Source: Spirochaetaceae bacterium (GTDB lineage: Bacteria; Spirochaetota; Spirochaetia; DSM-27196; PXBQ01). Taken from it: a stretch of 48,751 nt of DNA. A program made the translations under genes and the position numbers. The stretch lies in NCBI GenBank assembly GCA_007695285.1, contig REEC01000139.1:1-48751 (forward strand). The letters are read 5' to 3'. Shown here piece by piece: positions 1-8,053 of this stretch (position 1 is its first letter; each line of letters opens with the position of its first letter). The notes under the pieces are model-generated. The model saw nothing but the letters and a program-made list of their open reading frames with translations. It ran no database searches and was not told the DNA's origin.

Positions 1-64
1 TCGGCGAAGAGAATGCTTTTTTTTGCACCAGGATCGTAGTATACTCTTGGTAGAGGTGAGTTCG

Positions 65-463
65 GTGTTCATACCGATTTTCGGATTTCCGTTCATGTTC
101 CTTTTCCCGCTGATGATCGGCGTGTTCGCGATCCGCGCGGGTATGCATTTCTTCCGAGAGGTCGACCGGAGGAACTCTCGATACGCCGAAGACGAATTTC
201 GACGTGGTTTCCACCCGGAACTTGGCGCCCAGGTGCCGGGACGTCCCGGCATGCAAGGACGCATTTTCCGTCTCGCTTTCCGGTCAAAAGGTCAAATAAC
301 GGTCTCCGACGTCGTGGTCGAGACCGGACTCGATCTTGAGGAGGCCGAGCATCTGCTGGAGTCGATGGTCGATCATACACACGTCCGGATGGAAGTGCGT
401 GACGACGGTTCGGTTTTGTACGAGTTCCCTGAAATCATACGTCGTCTCGGAAGCGATGAATAG
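65..463 (+). CDS. Small membrane-anchored protein with winged-helix-like C-terminal half
   Basis: I do not recognise a named family. The frame is open further upstream, but GTG at 65 is preferred because a strong ribosome site (GAGGTGA, 53-59) sits five bases before it. This gives 132 residues. The first ~25 residues form one hydrophobic segment rich in Phe and Pro, followed by a basic, charged stretch, so the protein is probably inserted in the inner membrane with a cytoplasmic tail. The last ~65 residues (from QGRIFRLAF to the end) have the helix-helix-helix-strand pattern of a small winged helix, with the phrase ITVSDVVVETGLDLEEAEHL resembling a turn plus recognition helix. A DNA-binding or protein-interaction role is inference only. 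It stands alone and converges on glnK. Confidence 0.6.
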   Translation: MFIPIFGFPFMFLFPLMIGVFAIRAGMHFFREVDRRNSRYAEDEFRRGFHPELGAQVPGRPGMQGRIFRLAFRSKGQITVSDVVVETGLDLEEAEHLLESMVDHTHVRMEVRDDGSVLYEFPEIIRRLGSDE

Positions 464-518
464 CTGCTCTCAATTCTCAATCCGATAACCGCTCTTGATA
501 CGACTCGGAATCCCAAAA

Positions 519-548
519 ACTGATGTGTCCGACACTGATGTCTCCGAC
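519..548. repeat. 15-bp direct tandem duplication
   Basis: Two adjacent copies of ACTGATGTSTCCGAC (519-533 and 534-548) differ at one base (G527 versus C542). They abut the T-tract side of the glnK terminator. No function is evident; it may be a recent duplication. Confidence 0.7.
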
Positions 549-586
549 AAAAAAACACCCGACGTCGCAATCCTGACGCCGGGTGT
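549..586 (-). terminator. Intrinsic terminator of the amtB-glnK transcript
   Basis: On the minus strand a 12-bp stem (arms 575-586 and 555-566, one G-U wobble) encloses an 8-base loop and is followed directly by seven U residues (549-555, the last overlapping the stem). It lies about 40 bases past the glnK stop. Confidence 0.88.
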
Positions 587-627
587 CTCCTTTCATGTGT
601 TCGTGTAGAGCTATCGACCCGCCACGA

Positions 628-969
628 TCATCCGATCGCGGCGTTTCCTTTCTCGCCGCTCCGTATCCGAATCGCTTCCTCGATCGGGACGATGAATATC
701 TTGCCGTCTCCGATCTCACCCGAACGTGCGCCGCGAATTATCGCGTCGACCGTTTTCTGTACGAAGTCGTCGTTGACGCCTATCTCGATCCGGGTCTTTT
801 TCAAGAGATTAACCTCGATCTCGACGCCCCGGTACGACTCGGTGTAGCCCTTTTGTTGGCCGCATCCGAGAGCCGTCGTGACCGACATCTTGAAGACTTC
901 CGCCTTGTACAGCTCTTCTTTTACATCGTTCAGCTTATGCGGCTGAATGTACGCAATGATGAGTTTCAT
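628..969 (-). CDS. glnK: PII nitrogen signal-transduction protein
   Basis: PII proteins are small trimers that sense ATP/ADP and 2-oxoglutarate and regulate ammonium uptake, glutamine synthetase and transcription factors. The 113-residue product has the usual PII length and architecture: N-terminal [13 protein letters not shown] strand-helix, a T-loop region around residues 37-55, and the C-terminal [20 protein letters not shown] signature. Tyr46 and Arg47 of the T-loop are present, but the position equivalent to the uridylylated Tyr51 is isoleucine (GVEIEV instead of the common GAEYVV), so regulation by uridylylation is unlikely. The ATG has a good ribosome site (AAAGGAGG). It lies 16 bases downstream of amtB, the usual amtB-glnK pairing, so it probably blocks AmtB when nitrogen is plentiful. 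GlnK versus GlnB naming rests on this context. Confidence 0.93.
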   Translation of the reverse strand: MKLIIAYIQPHKLNDVKEELYKAEVFKMSVTTALGCGQQKGYTESYRGVEIEVNLLKKTRIEIGVNDDFVQKTVDAIIRGARSGEIGDGKIFIVPIEEAIRIRSGEKGNAAIG

Positions 970-985
970 CTCGATTCATCCTCCT

Positions 986-2311
986 TTAGGTGTTGCTGAA
1001 GATCTGGAAGCCGTTGTACGACTCCATGCCGTGCTCGCTGATATCCAGACCGATCAGCTCGTCCTTTTCGCTTACGCGTAGTTTTCCGGTCGCCTTGAGA
1101 ATGCCGAACAGCACGAACGCCGTGACGACAACCCACGCGAACACCGCGATTACGCCGACGAGTTGAACGCCGAGCTGCCCGAAACCACCGCCGTAGAACA
1201 AACCGACGGTGTCCGGGTCGTTAACACCGTCCGCGAACAACCCGACCGCTATAGTTCCAAACGCGCCGCACACACCGTGCACCGAGACCGCACCGACCGG
1301 GTCGTCGATGTGTAGAACCTTATCGAGGAACTCGACCGACAGTACCACGAGGATACCCGCTAAGAGACCGATAATGACCGCGCCGACAGGTGACACCACC
1401 CATGTTCCCGCGGTTATACCGACCAACCCCGCGAGAGCACCGTTGAGCGACACGCTCGGGTCGGGTTTTCCGAACCATATCCACGAGGTGAACATCGCCC
1501 CGATCGCGCCGGTAGAGGCTGCGAGCGTCGTTGTGACCGCGACGTGCGCGATATCAAGATCGGATCCCGACAGGGTCGAACCGGCGTTGAAACCGTACCA
1601 TCCGAACCACAGGATAAAGACACCGAGTGCCGCCAACGGCAGGTTGTGGCCGGGGATCGCCTTCACAGATACCTGTCCGTTAATTTTGATGTACTTGCCG
1701 CGTCGGGCTCCAAGCAGAGCAGCACCGACCAGGGCCGCCCACGCGCCGACCGAGTGAACAACGGTCGAACCGGCAAAGTCGTGGAACCCCATCTCTGCGA
1801 GCCATCCCGTATCGGCCCAGATCCAGTGTCCGGAAATCGGATAGATCAAGCCGGTGATGAAGACGCTGTACAGTAGATACCCGGAGAACTGGGTTCGTTC
1901 GGCCATGGCACCCGAAACGATTGTCGCCGCCGTCGCCGCGAACACAACCTGGAACATCCAGTCGCGGAACAGCTCATAATCGGCACCGGCGATGAAGAAC
2001 TGCGACGATCCGATGAACCCTCCGACGCTGTTTCCGTACATCAGAGCCCATCCGATCGCCCAGTACGCGACGGCACCCACCGAGAAGTCCATGAGATTCT
2101 TCATGATGATGTTCCCGGCGTTTTTTGCGCGGGTGAGCCCGGTTTCGACCATCGCGAACCCGGCTTGCATGAAGAACACAAGCGCTGCGGCGAGGATCAA
2201 CCAGATCATGTCGAACGCGGCGCTAATCTCCGCGGGCGTCAGATCCTCGGCGAATGCGACACCACCCCCCAGAAGTAGACCAACAATCACGAGAGCAAGA
2301 ATTTTTTTCAT
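986..2311 (-). CDS. amtB: Ammonium transporter
   Basis: Trimeric inner-membrane channel that passes ammonia/ammonium. The 441-residue product starts at ATG 2311, behind AGGAGGGA; a longer in-frame extension upstream has no ribosome site and would overlap the sigma-54 promoter. Residues 1-21 form a cleavable signal peptide ending VAFA, as in E. coli AmtB. About eleven membrane helices follow. Family signatures visible are the DFAGSTVVHSVGA segment, carrying the first pore histidine, and SVHGVCGAFG, carrying the second. The sequence continues to a cytoplasmic tail with KLRVSEKDELIGLDISEHG, the usual GlnK-docking C-terminus. It is followed by glnK and preceded by a sigma-54 promoter and a NifA-like activator gene, so expression is probably induced under nitrogen limitation. 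Confidence 0.97.
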   Translation of the reverse strand: MKKILALVIVGLLLGGGVAFAEDLTPAEISAAFDMIWLILAAALVFFMQAGFAMVETGLTRAKNAGNIIMKNLMDFSVGAVAYWAIGWALMYGNSVGGFIGSSQFFIAGADYELFRDWMFQVVFAATAATIVSGAMAERTQFSGYLLYSVFITGLIYPISGHWIWADTGWLAEMGFHDFAGSTVVHSVGAWAALVGAALLGARRGKYIKINGQVSVKAIPGHNLPLAALGVFILWFGWYGFNAGSTLSGSDLDIAHVAVTTTLAASTGAIGAMFTSWIWFGKPDPSVSLNGALAGLVGITAGTWVVSPVGAVIIGLLAGILVVLSVEFLDKVLHIDDPVGAVSVHGVCGAFGTIAVGLFADGVNDPDTVGLFYGGGFGQLGVQLVGVIAVFAWVVVTAFVLFGILKATGKLRVSEKDELIGLDISEHGMESYNGFQIFSNT

Positions 2312-2351
2312 TCCAGCTTCCCTCCTCAGAAGTTTATTGCTGACTATAATA

Positions 2352-2368
2352 AGCAAAAACAGTGCCAA
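2352..2368 (-). promoter_or_regulatory. Sigma-54 promoter of amtB-glnK
   Basis: On the minus strand the sequence reads TTGGCACTGTTTTTGCT, with the invariant GG and GC at the required 10-base separation, matching TGGCAC-N5-TTGCW almost perfectly. The predicted start is near 2341, giving a leader of about 30 bases with the amtB ribosome site. Confidence 0.92.
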
Positions 2369-2392
2369 GGAGGAATGTTGGAGAAAAGCGTA

Positions 2393-2421
2393 ACCGGTTT
2401 TCGACAACAAATACCGGTTTT
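2393..2421. promoter_or_regulatory. Candidate activator site: two phased copies of AAAACCGGT
   Basis: ACCGGTTTT occurs at 2393-2401 and again at 2413-2421, exactly 20 bases apart (two helical turns), with a palindromic ACCGGT core. The pair lies about 50-80 bases upstream of the predicted sigma-54 start, a plausible place for an enhancer-binding protein. I see no TGT-N10-ACA (classical NifA site) between 2369 and 2526. Binding by the adjacent NifA-like regulator is inference. Confidence 0.45.
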
Positions 2422-2526
2422 ATAAAGAGTTATGTGCGAGGGTTCTATATGCTCGAAATAGTTCCAGCGGGTAGTTTGAAAGGCGGTCGCCTACAAAAAA
2501 GTAGTAAATAAAACTTTAAGCTACAT

Positions 2527-4086
2527 TTATGTACGGAAATGTCGTGGATCGACGCCGTGGCGTTTGACGCGAAGGCCCATTACGCGCTCGGTGACGTCGA
2601 GAAGTCGTGCGGCTTTCGCCATGTTGCCCTTCGTGGATTTGAGCGCATCCATCAAGAGTTCGCGTTCTAGATTGTCAAGCGATTCTTGAAGCGTGCCGTT
2701 GATCTGCGTGCCCGTTGACTCTGCGGACTGCAGGCTCGGCGGCAGATGGTGACTGTGAATGACATCGTCGACCGAGAGAAGGACCGCGCGTTCGATGCAG
2801 TTCTCCAATTCGCGGACGTTGCCAGGCCAGTGATAGTTGACAAGAAGGTCGATCGCTGGCGTTGAGATCCGCCGGATTCCCACGTGATTCCGTTCGGCGT
2901 ATTTTTCGATGAAGTAGTCTGCCAGCAGCAGAATGTCGCTCTTTCGGTCTCGCAGCGGTGGTACGTGAATCGGAAAAACGTTGAGCCGGTAGTAGAGGTC
3001 CTCGCGAAACTGGTTCGTCTCCATGAGTCGCTCGAGGTTGCGATTCGTCGCGGCGATTACACGCACGTTCGTGCGGATGGTCTCGTTTCCGCCGACTCTC
3101 TCAAATTCCCGCTCCTGGAGCACGCGGAGGAGCTTTATCTGTGTCGTCGGCGAGAGGTCTCCGATCTCGTCGAGGAAAATCGTGCCGCCCGCGGCGATCT
3201 CAAAACGCCCTTTTCGCGTGCTGATCGCGCCGGTAAAAGAGCCTTTCTCATGGCCAAATAACTCGCTCTCGATCACGGTCTCGGGAAGGGCCGCGCAGTT
3301 CACCTTTATAAACGGTTTTGTCGAACGGTGGCTGTTGTAATGGATCGCTTGTGCGACGAGCTCTTTTCCTGTCCCGCTCTCGCCTCGAACCAGAACGGTC
3401 GCGTCACTTTTGGATACTTGCGCGATGAGATCGAATACGGCTTGCATCGGTTTTGAGTTGCCGATGATGTTCGACGGTTTGAAACGCTCCCGGAGTTCCT
3501 CTTTCAGGCGCGCGTTCTCCTCCTGGAGTACGCGCTTTTCTTCCATAATGCCTTGTCGGATTTTGACGGCTTGCGCGATCAACGAAGACACGATCGAGAG
3601 AACCCGCACATCGTCCTGGAGTTGCGTGTCCTCGGCAAACGGACGGTCGACACTGAATGCGCCGATCGTTTCGGCGCCGATCTTGATCGGGACGCATACG
3701 AACGAGATGTCTCGTGTGTCTTGGCCTTTTCGCGCACCGGTTCGATTCAAGAAGCTTGGGTCGTCGGAGATTCTCGAAATGATGCGAGGTTGCCCGGACT
3801 GAACGACCGACCCGGTAACACCTTCGCCGAGTTTGTAACGTCCCCGTTCGCGTTGCGAATTTGAGAGCCCGAACGCGGCTTCGATGAAAATGTCGCCGGT
3901 GTTGCGGTTCAACAGCGTAATTGTGCCGCGCAGCATACCGAGGTGGGCGGTCACGGCTTTGAGAACCGGTTGGATTACCTGTTTCAGGTCCATGCTCTGA
4001 TCGAGAATCTGGCTGATCTCGAACAAAAGCGAGAGTTCCTCGAGTTTGCCATGATACGCTGTCGCTTCAGCGCGATTTTCCGCCAT
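2527..4086 (-). CDS. NifA-like sigma-54-dependent transcriptional activator (GAF-AAA+-Fis)
   Basis: Bacterial enhancer-binding protein that uses ATP to open sigma-54 promoters. The 519-residue product contains an N-terminal GAF domain (about 20-175), a coiled-coil linker, the AAA+ domain with Walker A GESGTGKE (235-242), the sigma-54 contact loop as GSFTGA (282-287, Ser replacing the usual Ala of GAFTGA), Walker [11 protein letters not shown] (301-310) and the arginine finger region [14 protein letters not shown]-terminal Fis-type helix-turn-helix (about 475-516) ends [16 protein letters not shown], the typical NifA/AnfA tail. It lies directly upstream of amtB on the same strand, and amtB has a sigma-54 promoter, so control of ammonium uptake is the likely role. 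No nitrogenase genes are in this window. The NifA-type inter-domain cysteine motif is not seen. Confidence 0.9.
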   Translation of the reverse strand: MAENRAEATAYHGKLEELSLLFEISQILDQSMDLKQVIQPVLKAVTAHLGMLRGTITLLNRNTGDIFIEAAFGLSNSQRERGRYKLGEGVTGSVVQSGQPRIISRISDDPSFLNRTGARKGQDTRDISFVCVPIKIGAETIGAFSVDRPFAEDTQLQDDVRVLSIVSSLIAQAVKIRQGIMEEKRVLQEENARLKEELRERFKPSNIIGNSKPMQAVFDLIAQVSKSDATVLVRGESGTGKELVAQAIHYNSHRSTKPFIKVNCAALPETVIESELFGHEKGSFTGAISTRKGRFEIAAGGTIFLDEIGDLSPTTQIKLLRVLQEREFERVGGNETIRTNVRVIAATNRNLERLMETNQFREDLYYRLNVFPIHVPPLRDRKSDILLLADYFIEKYAERNHVGIRRISTPAIDLLVNYHWPGNVRELENCIERAVLLSVDDVIHSHHLPPSLQSAESTGTQINGTLQESLDNLERELLMDALKSTKGNMAKAARLLDVTERVMGLRVKRHGVDPRHFRT

Positions 4087-4111
4087 TAAACCCTCCGTTC
4101 ATTTCGTACTC

Positions 4112-4140
4112 ATACTACAGAATTGTATGATGTTACGCAA
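4112..4140 (-). promoter_or_regulatory. Promoter of the NifA-like gene
   Basis: TTGCGT (4135-4140) and TAGTAT (4112-4117) are separated by 17 bases on the minus strand. The leader of about 20 bases carries GGAGGG before the ATG at 4086. Confidence 0.65.
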
Positions 4141-4179
4141 GAGTGGGGTAACGGCACCGATTCTACATGATTTGTCACG

Positions 4180-5256
4180 CTAACGAAATGCGATCGAGTC
4201 AAAGAATCGGAACATTTCGTGAACAAATCGATCACGAATCGTGTCTTCGATCTCGCGATACGCGAAATTTACCGCCTCGGAGTGAGTGATCGCGTTTTCG
4301 CGTCCGTCGTGCGCCGCGGTTACGAGAACCTCGCCACGCTCGTCGATGAGATCGATTTCAAGCACCCAACGCACCGAGCGATATCGCGGGTTGATCTCGA
4401 CCGGCTTTATCGTGACCGATCCGATGACGCGGAGTACGCCGGTGTCGCTCACCGTGAAGTTTCGCAGGCTTATCTGGCGGCGGATCGCCGCGTCGACGCG
4501 TCCCGAGTCATCGCCAAAAACGTGTACCGAGAACACCATCTGCTCGGCAGCGTCGTTGATCAGGTTTGCAAGCCGCTCGGATGAGATCCCAAAACTGCCG
4601 AGTCCTGCCGCCGCGGGCGAGACAATGCGGAGTTGATCTATGTACACCTCGTTGTTCAACCGGACGATATCGGCCGCGCTCAGGTACGCGTATCGCCTAA
4701 CCGTCGTCGACGCCGCGGCCGCGCGTCCGACGAGGCGCTCGATCTCCCGTACGTTCGTGTCGATCAAACCCCGATAGATTGCCGCGGTCTGTTGGCGGTG
4801 AAGGTACGCGAGAATATGTACACGACCGAATTCGTCGGTGAATGGGTCGCTGAACCGGATGTTGCGCAGCTGTTGTTGGGACTCGATCGCGACCGCTTGT
4901 ACAGCCGTCCGCTCGTTCTCGGAGTACGCGGCGCTCGTCCCGACGATCTCGCGATAACGCTGTTCGGCGAAGCTTTCTACACGGATGTTCGACGCGAATA
5001 TGCGCGACAACGAGCCCGCGGCGTCGTTTTCCGCCGCCCGTCTCGACTCGCCGGAACCGTTCGCCGTGAGGTACGCGGAATCCGGATAGACTGATGCACG
5101 ATCGATGTACCACTCCGGTACACGACTATCCCGGCTCTGCGCGCCGGTCGCGCACGCGGTGACAAGCATGACGAGTACCAGACTCGAAGCTATCAATGCA
5201 ACTCGCTGAATCGCCGAGTTCAAGAAAAATTCACGATCACGTTCTTTCATCATCAT
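4180..5256 (-). CDS. LPP20-type lipoprotein
   Basis: Probable outer-membrane-anchored lipoprotein of about 358 residues. Three consecutive ATGs occur; I chose the first, because GGGGAG lies eight bases upstream. A signal sequence with hydrophobic core ALIASSLVLVML leads to the lipobox VTAC, so the cysteine would be acylated. After it comes the pattern VPEWYIDRASVYPDSAYLTA followed by AAENDAAGSLSRIFASNIRV, which is how LPP20-like domains begin. The rest alternates strands and helices with no catalytic motif. It is the third gene of a lipoprotein cluster with lpoB and a COG3014-type protein, an arrangement also known in Gram-negative bacteria, so a role in supporting peptidoglycan synthase activation is plausible. 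Its specific job is unknown. Confidence 0.75.
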   Translation of the reverse strand: MMMKERDREFFLNSAIQRVALIASSLVLVMLVTACATGAQSRDSRVPEWYIDRASVYPDSAYLTANGSGESRRAAENDAAGSLSRIFASNIRVESFAEQRYREIVGTSAAYSENERTAVQAVAIESQQQLRNIRFSDPFTDEFGRVHILAYLHRQQTAAIYRGLIDTNVREIERLVGRAAAASTTVRRYAYLSAADIVRLNNEVYIDQLRIVSPAAAGLGSFGISSERLANLINDAAEQMVFSVHVFGDDSGRVDAAIRRQISLRNFTVSDTGVLRVIGSVTIKPVEINPRYRSVRWVLEIDLIDERGEVLVTAAHDGRENAITHSEAVNFAYREIEDTIRDRFVHEMFRFFDSIAFR

Positions 5257-5334
5257 CACAATTTCTCCCCGATGCGCGAACCTGTTGCGCATTTTCGCTG
5301 TGCATTTCCGCTCAACAACTCGATACTCCGATAC

Positions 5335-6747
5335 TCATTCGAACGAGTACGACGAAAGAACGTTGAGGTTTCCCGCCGTGATCTCGATCCCCGAACGTCG
5401 GTCGACGAACACGACGCGACCGCGCGTGTCGTAGTACTCGACGGTGATGTCGTAAACCCCGGGTTCGAGATGAAACTCCGCGACGTACGCACGGGCGGGG
5501 AAGAATCGGGAGATCCGAAGATCGGCTTTCTCACTCGCGTCGACCGCAACGTCGGTCGCGACCGACGCGACGAACCCCATGAGTGCGCCGAATCCGCCGG
5601 CGCTCGCCCCGGCAGTTTCAAGTCGCCGTTTGCCTTCGGCAGCAATAACGCCTTTCACGATCGTGCGCGTAATGGTTCTGGTATACACAATCGGCTGTTT
5701 AACCTCGAACGTCTCACGCGCGACGTTCGCAAGGCTCTCAATCGGTTCCAGTTCTCCGACGAAGCGTCCGTCCGCGGTGACACGAATCGCGTTGATTCTC
5801 GAGTCGCGAAGAGCGATCCTCGGCATTTCGAACTTGAACCGGTACCCACCGGCAACACCGGGAAAGTACATGCGGTCGATCCCGACGAAATCGAACCGAC
5901 CACGCTCGCCTTCGCGCAGGACCGCGATGGTTACGTAGTCGGGATCCGTGATTATGTACAGCGCGTCGGCCTGTTTCGTCGGTGACCGCCCCGCGAAACC
6001 GAATACGTTGAGGCGTGCTTTGTCGGTTGGCTCGGTGAGACCGTCGAGTCTCGGGCGAGGAAAGTCGTATACCGACGGCTGAAGCGTAAACGCGTCGTCG
6101 ATCGCATCCCGATCGATGCGAACGGAGTCCCAGTTCCGCTCATTGCGGTATAACAGAAGACTGATGTACCGGGCCAGCGCGGAGTTGTGAAACCGCACGG
6201 AACCCGGTTGATGGGTTGCGCGGGTATGTTCGGACCTGTTGAGTTCGCGCGCGAGCCGGGCGTACTTGTCTTCGAGCAGGTCGAGCTTGATCTGTGCGCG
6301 ACGAACTTCGACGAACGCGGACTCGATCGCGCCGAGTTCGATGAAGTTCAACGCTTTGAAGATATTCAGGTAGACGTCCTCGTACTCTTCGCCCGAGTAC
6401 TCGATCATCGTATCGTTCAGCAACAGTGCGGATGTTGCATCGACGATACTGCGGGTGAACAGTTCCTCGATGAGGTGCTCCGCCTCGGTCAGATGACGCG
6501 TGCTTTCGGTAAATTCGCCGTTGAAATGGTGCAGCATCCCACGGTCGAGATGGTATAAAACCCGTTCACGGTCGCCGTACAGTCGTCCTCGTTCGTCGTC
6601 TTCGATAAGACGGATCGCGGCACCGTACTCACCGCGCTGTACGTGTGCGTCGATCTCGGAGAATCTCTCGTCGCGCGTCATTGTGACGCAGCCGGAGAGG
6701 AGGATCGTCATGAGAAGCAGGGTGGTTGGAATTGCCTTGATTCTCAC
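5335..6747 (-). CDS. COG3014-type lipoprotein with TPR-like N-terminal half
   Basis: The 470-residue product begins with a short lipoprotein signal ending LLSGC (Cys20). The next ~180 residues are helical pairs with TPR character (GEYGAAIRLIEDDERGRLYGDRER, ALNFIELGAIESAFVEVRRAQ; read in segments). The C-terminal half is strand-rich and includes an alanine/glycine-rich hydrophobic stretch (ASAGGFGALMGFVASVATDVAV) and a final beta-rich domain ending in EITAGNLNVLSSYSFE. This layout matches the COG3014 family, which is repeatedly found next to LpoB in bacteria. The gene starts 25 bases after the lpoB stop, so they are surely co-transcribed. Function is inferred only from this linkage: helping or reporting on outer-membrane activation of penicillin-binding proteins. 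Confidence 0.75.
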   Translation of the reverse strand: MRIKAIPTTLLLMTILLSGCVTMTRDERFSEIDAHVQRGEYGAAIRLIEDDERGRLYGDRERVLYHLDRGMLHHFNGEFTESTRHLTEAEHLIEELFTRSIVDATSALLLNDTMIEYSGEEYEDVYLNIFKALNFIELGAIESAFVEVRRAQIKLDLLEDKYARLARELNRSEHTRATHQPGSVRFHNSALARYISLLLYRNERNWDSVRIDRDAIDDAFTLQPSVYDFPRPRLDGLTEPTDKARLNVFGFAGRSPTKQADALYIITDPDYVTIAVLREGERGRFDFVGIDRMYFPGVAGGYRFKFEMPRIALRDSRINAIRVTADGRFVGELEPIESLANVARETFEVKQPIVYTRTITRTIVKGVIAAEGKRRLETAGASAGGFGALMGFVASVATDVAVDASEKADLRISRFFPARAYVAEFHLEPGVYDITVEYYDTRGRVVFVDRRSGIEITAGNLNVLSSYSFE

Positions 6748-6772
6748 GGTTTTACCCGGAAAGACACCTGTC

Positions 6773-7384
6773 TTACCAGCGCGTTCTGGATTGCCGGATC
6801 AGCTTTCGAATTTCTTTGGTCCCGATCCAGGCTTTCTCGTTGGTCTCGATGTTGATCAGCTCGAGGTCGACTTTGTACGACACGACACGTTGCCCTTCGA
6901 CGGCATCGGTCTGTGAGGTGATCACTCCGATGAGAATGAAGTCCGCGCCGGTCTCGCGCCCAAGCCGCGCGATCGTTGCCGGATCGGCCTCGATCTGCTG
7001 GTCGAGGCGCTCGTCGCGAATCTCTTCACGTTCAGACGCCGCGGCAACGAACGTGACCTGCCCTGAGTTGATGAGCTCGCGTTCGATATCCTTGATGAAG
7101 GTCAAAACCTCGATATGTTCGGAGCTGCGGTTCGCGATCCGGCCGACGATGACTACGGGGCGGCGGTTCGTGCGTTGCCTGAAGTTATCGTACCACGGCC
7201 GGCGGAGCACATCGTCGATCATCTCCTGGGCGACAAGGCGGGAGTCAGTGTCGTTCCATCGTCCGCTGAGATCAACGGCCTGGTCGGTCGAAATTCGCTG
7301 AACCGTCCGCGGTTGAGTCGTACAACCGATAAAAACGAAAACAATGACGACCGCCACCACTGCGACGGTACGAGGAAAGGACAT
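6773..7384 (-). CDS. lpoB: Penicillin-binding protein activator LpoB family lipoprotein
   Basis: LpoB is an outer-membrane lipoprotein that reaches through the peptidoglycan layer to stimulate the synthase PBP1B. The 203-residue product has a lipoprotein signal ending VFIGC (Cys21), a short linker, and then the family's characteristic opening DLSGRWNDTDSRLVAQEM followed by IDDVLRRPW, RPVVIVGRIANRSSEHI, ERELINSGQVTFVA and TGADFILIGVI. Length and order match LpoB/YcfM proteins, though the linker between lipid anchor and domain is short. The ATG is preceded by GAGGAG. It is the first gene of the cluster with the COG3014-type and LPP20-type lipoproteins. Its cognate synthase is not in the window. 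Confidence 0.88.
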   Translation of the reverse strand: MSFPRTVAVVAVVIVFVFIGCTTQPRTVQRISTDQAVDLSGRWNDTDSRLVAQEMIDDVLRRPWYDNFRQRTNRRPVVIVGRIANRSSEHIEVLTFIKDIERELINSGQVTFVAAASEREEIRDERLDQQIEADPATIARLGRETGADFILIGVITSQTDAVEGQRVVSYKVDLELINIETNEKAWIGTKEIRKLIRQSRTRW

Positions 7385-7417
7385 AGCTCAACTCCTCAGG
7401 GCATCTATTTGAAGAAG

Positions 7418-7445
7418 ATACTATCACATGAACCCTGAATTCAAA
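7418..7445 (-). promoter_or_regulatory. Possible promoter of lpoB cluster
   Basis: Minus-strand TAGTAT (7418-7423) is preceded by TGA, an extended -10, and at 16 bases by a weak -35 TTTGAA (7440-7445). The leader would be about 26 bases, including GAGGAG. Read-through from the gene ending at 7461 is the alternative. Confidence 0.4.
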
Positions 7446-7460
7446 CCTTCCGAGAGTATA

Positions 7461-7925
7461 TCACGTTTTTGTGTCGTGTTCCTCGTCGTTCCGAAGCAGG
7501 AATGAGAATTCCTCGTCCGACACGAGCTCCGGTGTGTGCGGCTCGGCAGGCCGGTTTTCGATTATCGTCCGCAGTTCGTCACTTTCGGCGAGACGCGCAT
7601 CGCGCATCTGGGCAAACCGTGACTTCTGATCCGCGAGTGCGATCGTGAACGAGGTGTGGCCCGCGACGAGTGTATCGAGCAAAGACACGAATAGTTTTTC
7701 CGCCCGCAACAACGACCGAAGATATTCGGTGCGGCGAATCAGGTGCGTGTTTTCCTTGAGCGAGTCCGCGAGTGTCTGGATCGTCCGATCGAGAAAGATG
7801 ACATCTTCGATTACCTTGTCTCCGAACACGTCCGAGTCGATATCGAGCTCTATGCCCGATGAGATCGTTTTTGTCATTGAGACGATATGGAAAATATCGT
7901 CCTCGTAGTGTACTCGTATCGCCAT
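7461..7925 (-). CDS. Conserved-looking helical protein of unknown function
   Basis: I do not recognise this 154-residue protein. It has no signal peptide or membrane segment. Residues 40-125 are predicted long amphipathic helices with heptad-like spacing (IFLDRTIQTLADSLKENTHL and onward), suggesting a helical bundle or coiled coil; the C-terminus is acidic and probably flexible (EEFSFLLRNDEEHDTKT). The start ATG is preceded by AGGTAGGGAAG. It is divergent from the rpsF operon and lies 76 bases upstream of lpoB on the same strand, so it could be co-transcribed with the lipoprotein cluster. Confidence 0.6.
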   Translation of the reverse strand: MAIRVHYEDDIFHIVSMTKTISSGIELDIDSDVFGDKVIEDVIFLDRTIQTLADSLKENTHLIRRTEYLRSLLRAEKLFVSLLDTLVAGHTSFTIALADQKSRFAQMRDARLAESDELRTIIENRPAEPHTPELVSDEEFSFLLRNDEEHDTKT

Positions 7926-7966
7926 GATTCTTCCCTACCTAACAATCGGCCCGTTCATGGCCGGAC

Positions 7967-7995
7967 TTGACACTGGGGGGCCGGTGTGGTAGGTT
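7967..7995 (+). promoter_or_regulatory. Promoter of rpsF operon
   Basis: Perfect -35 TTGACA (7967-7972), 17-base G-rich spacer, -10 TAGGTT (7990-7995). The start would fall near 8002, giving a leader of roughly 50 bases with GAGGAGG before rpsF. Confidence 0.75.
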
Positions 7996-8053
7996 TCCCG
8001 AACCTCTTTACCATCGGCGAGGATCGATGGTCGAAAGTCCGTGAGGAGGATAC

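Noticed and set aside
23-45. Promoter for the first gene (TTGCAC and TATACT)
   Set aside because: The boxes are only 11 bases apart, too close for sigma-70 type recognition; the true promoter is probably at or beyond the window edge.
2527-4086. Start of a nitrogen-fixation cluster
   Set aside because: No nifH, nifD or nifK-like product is encoded in the window; the neighbours are amtB and glnK only.
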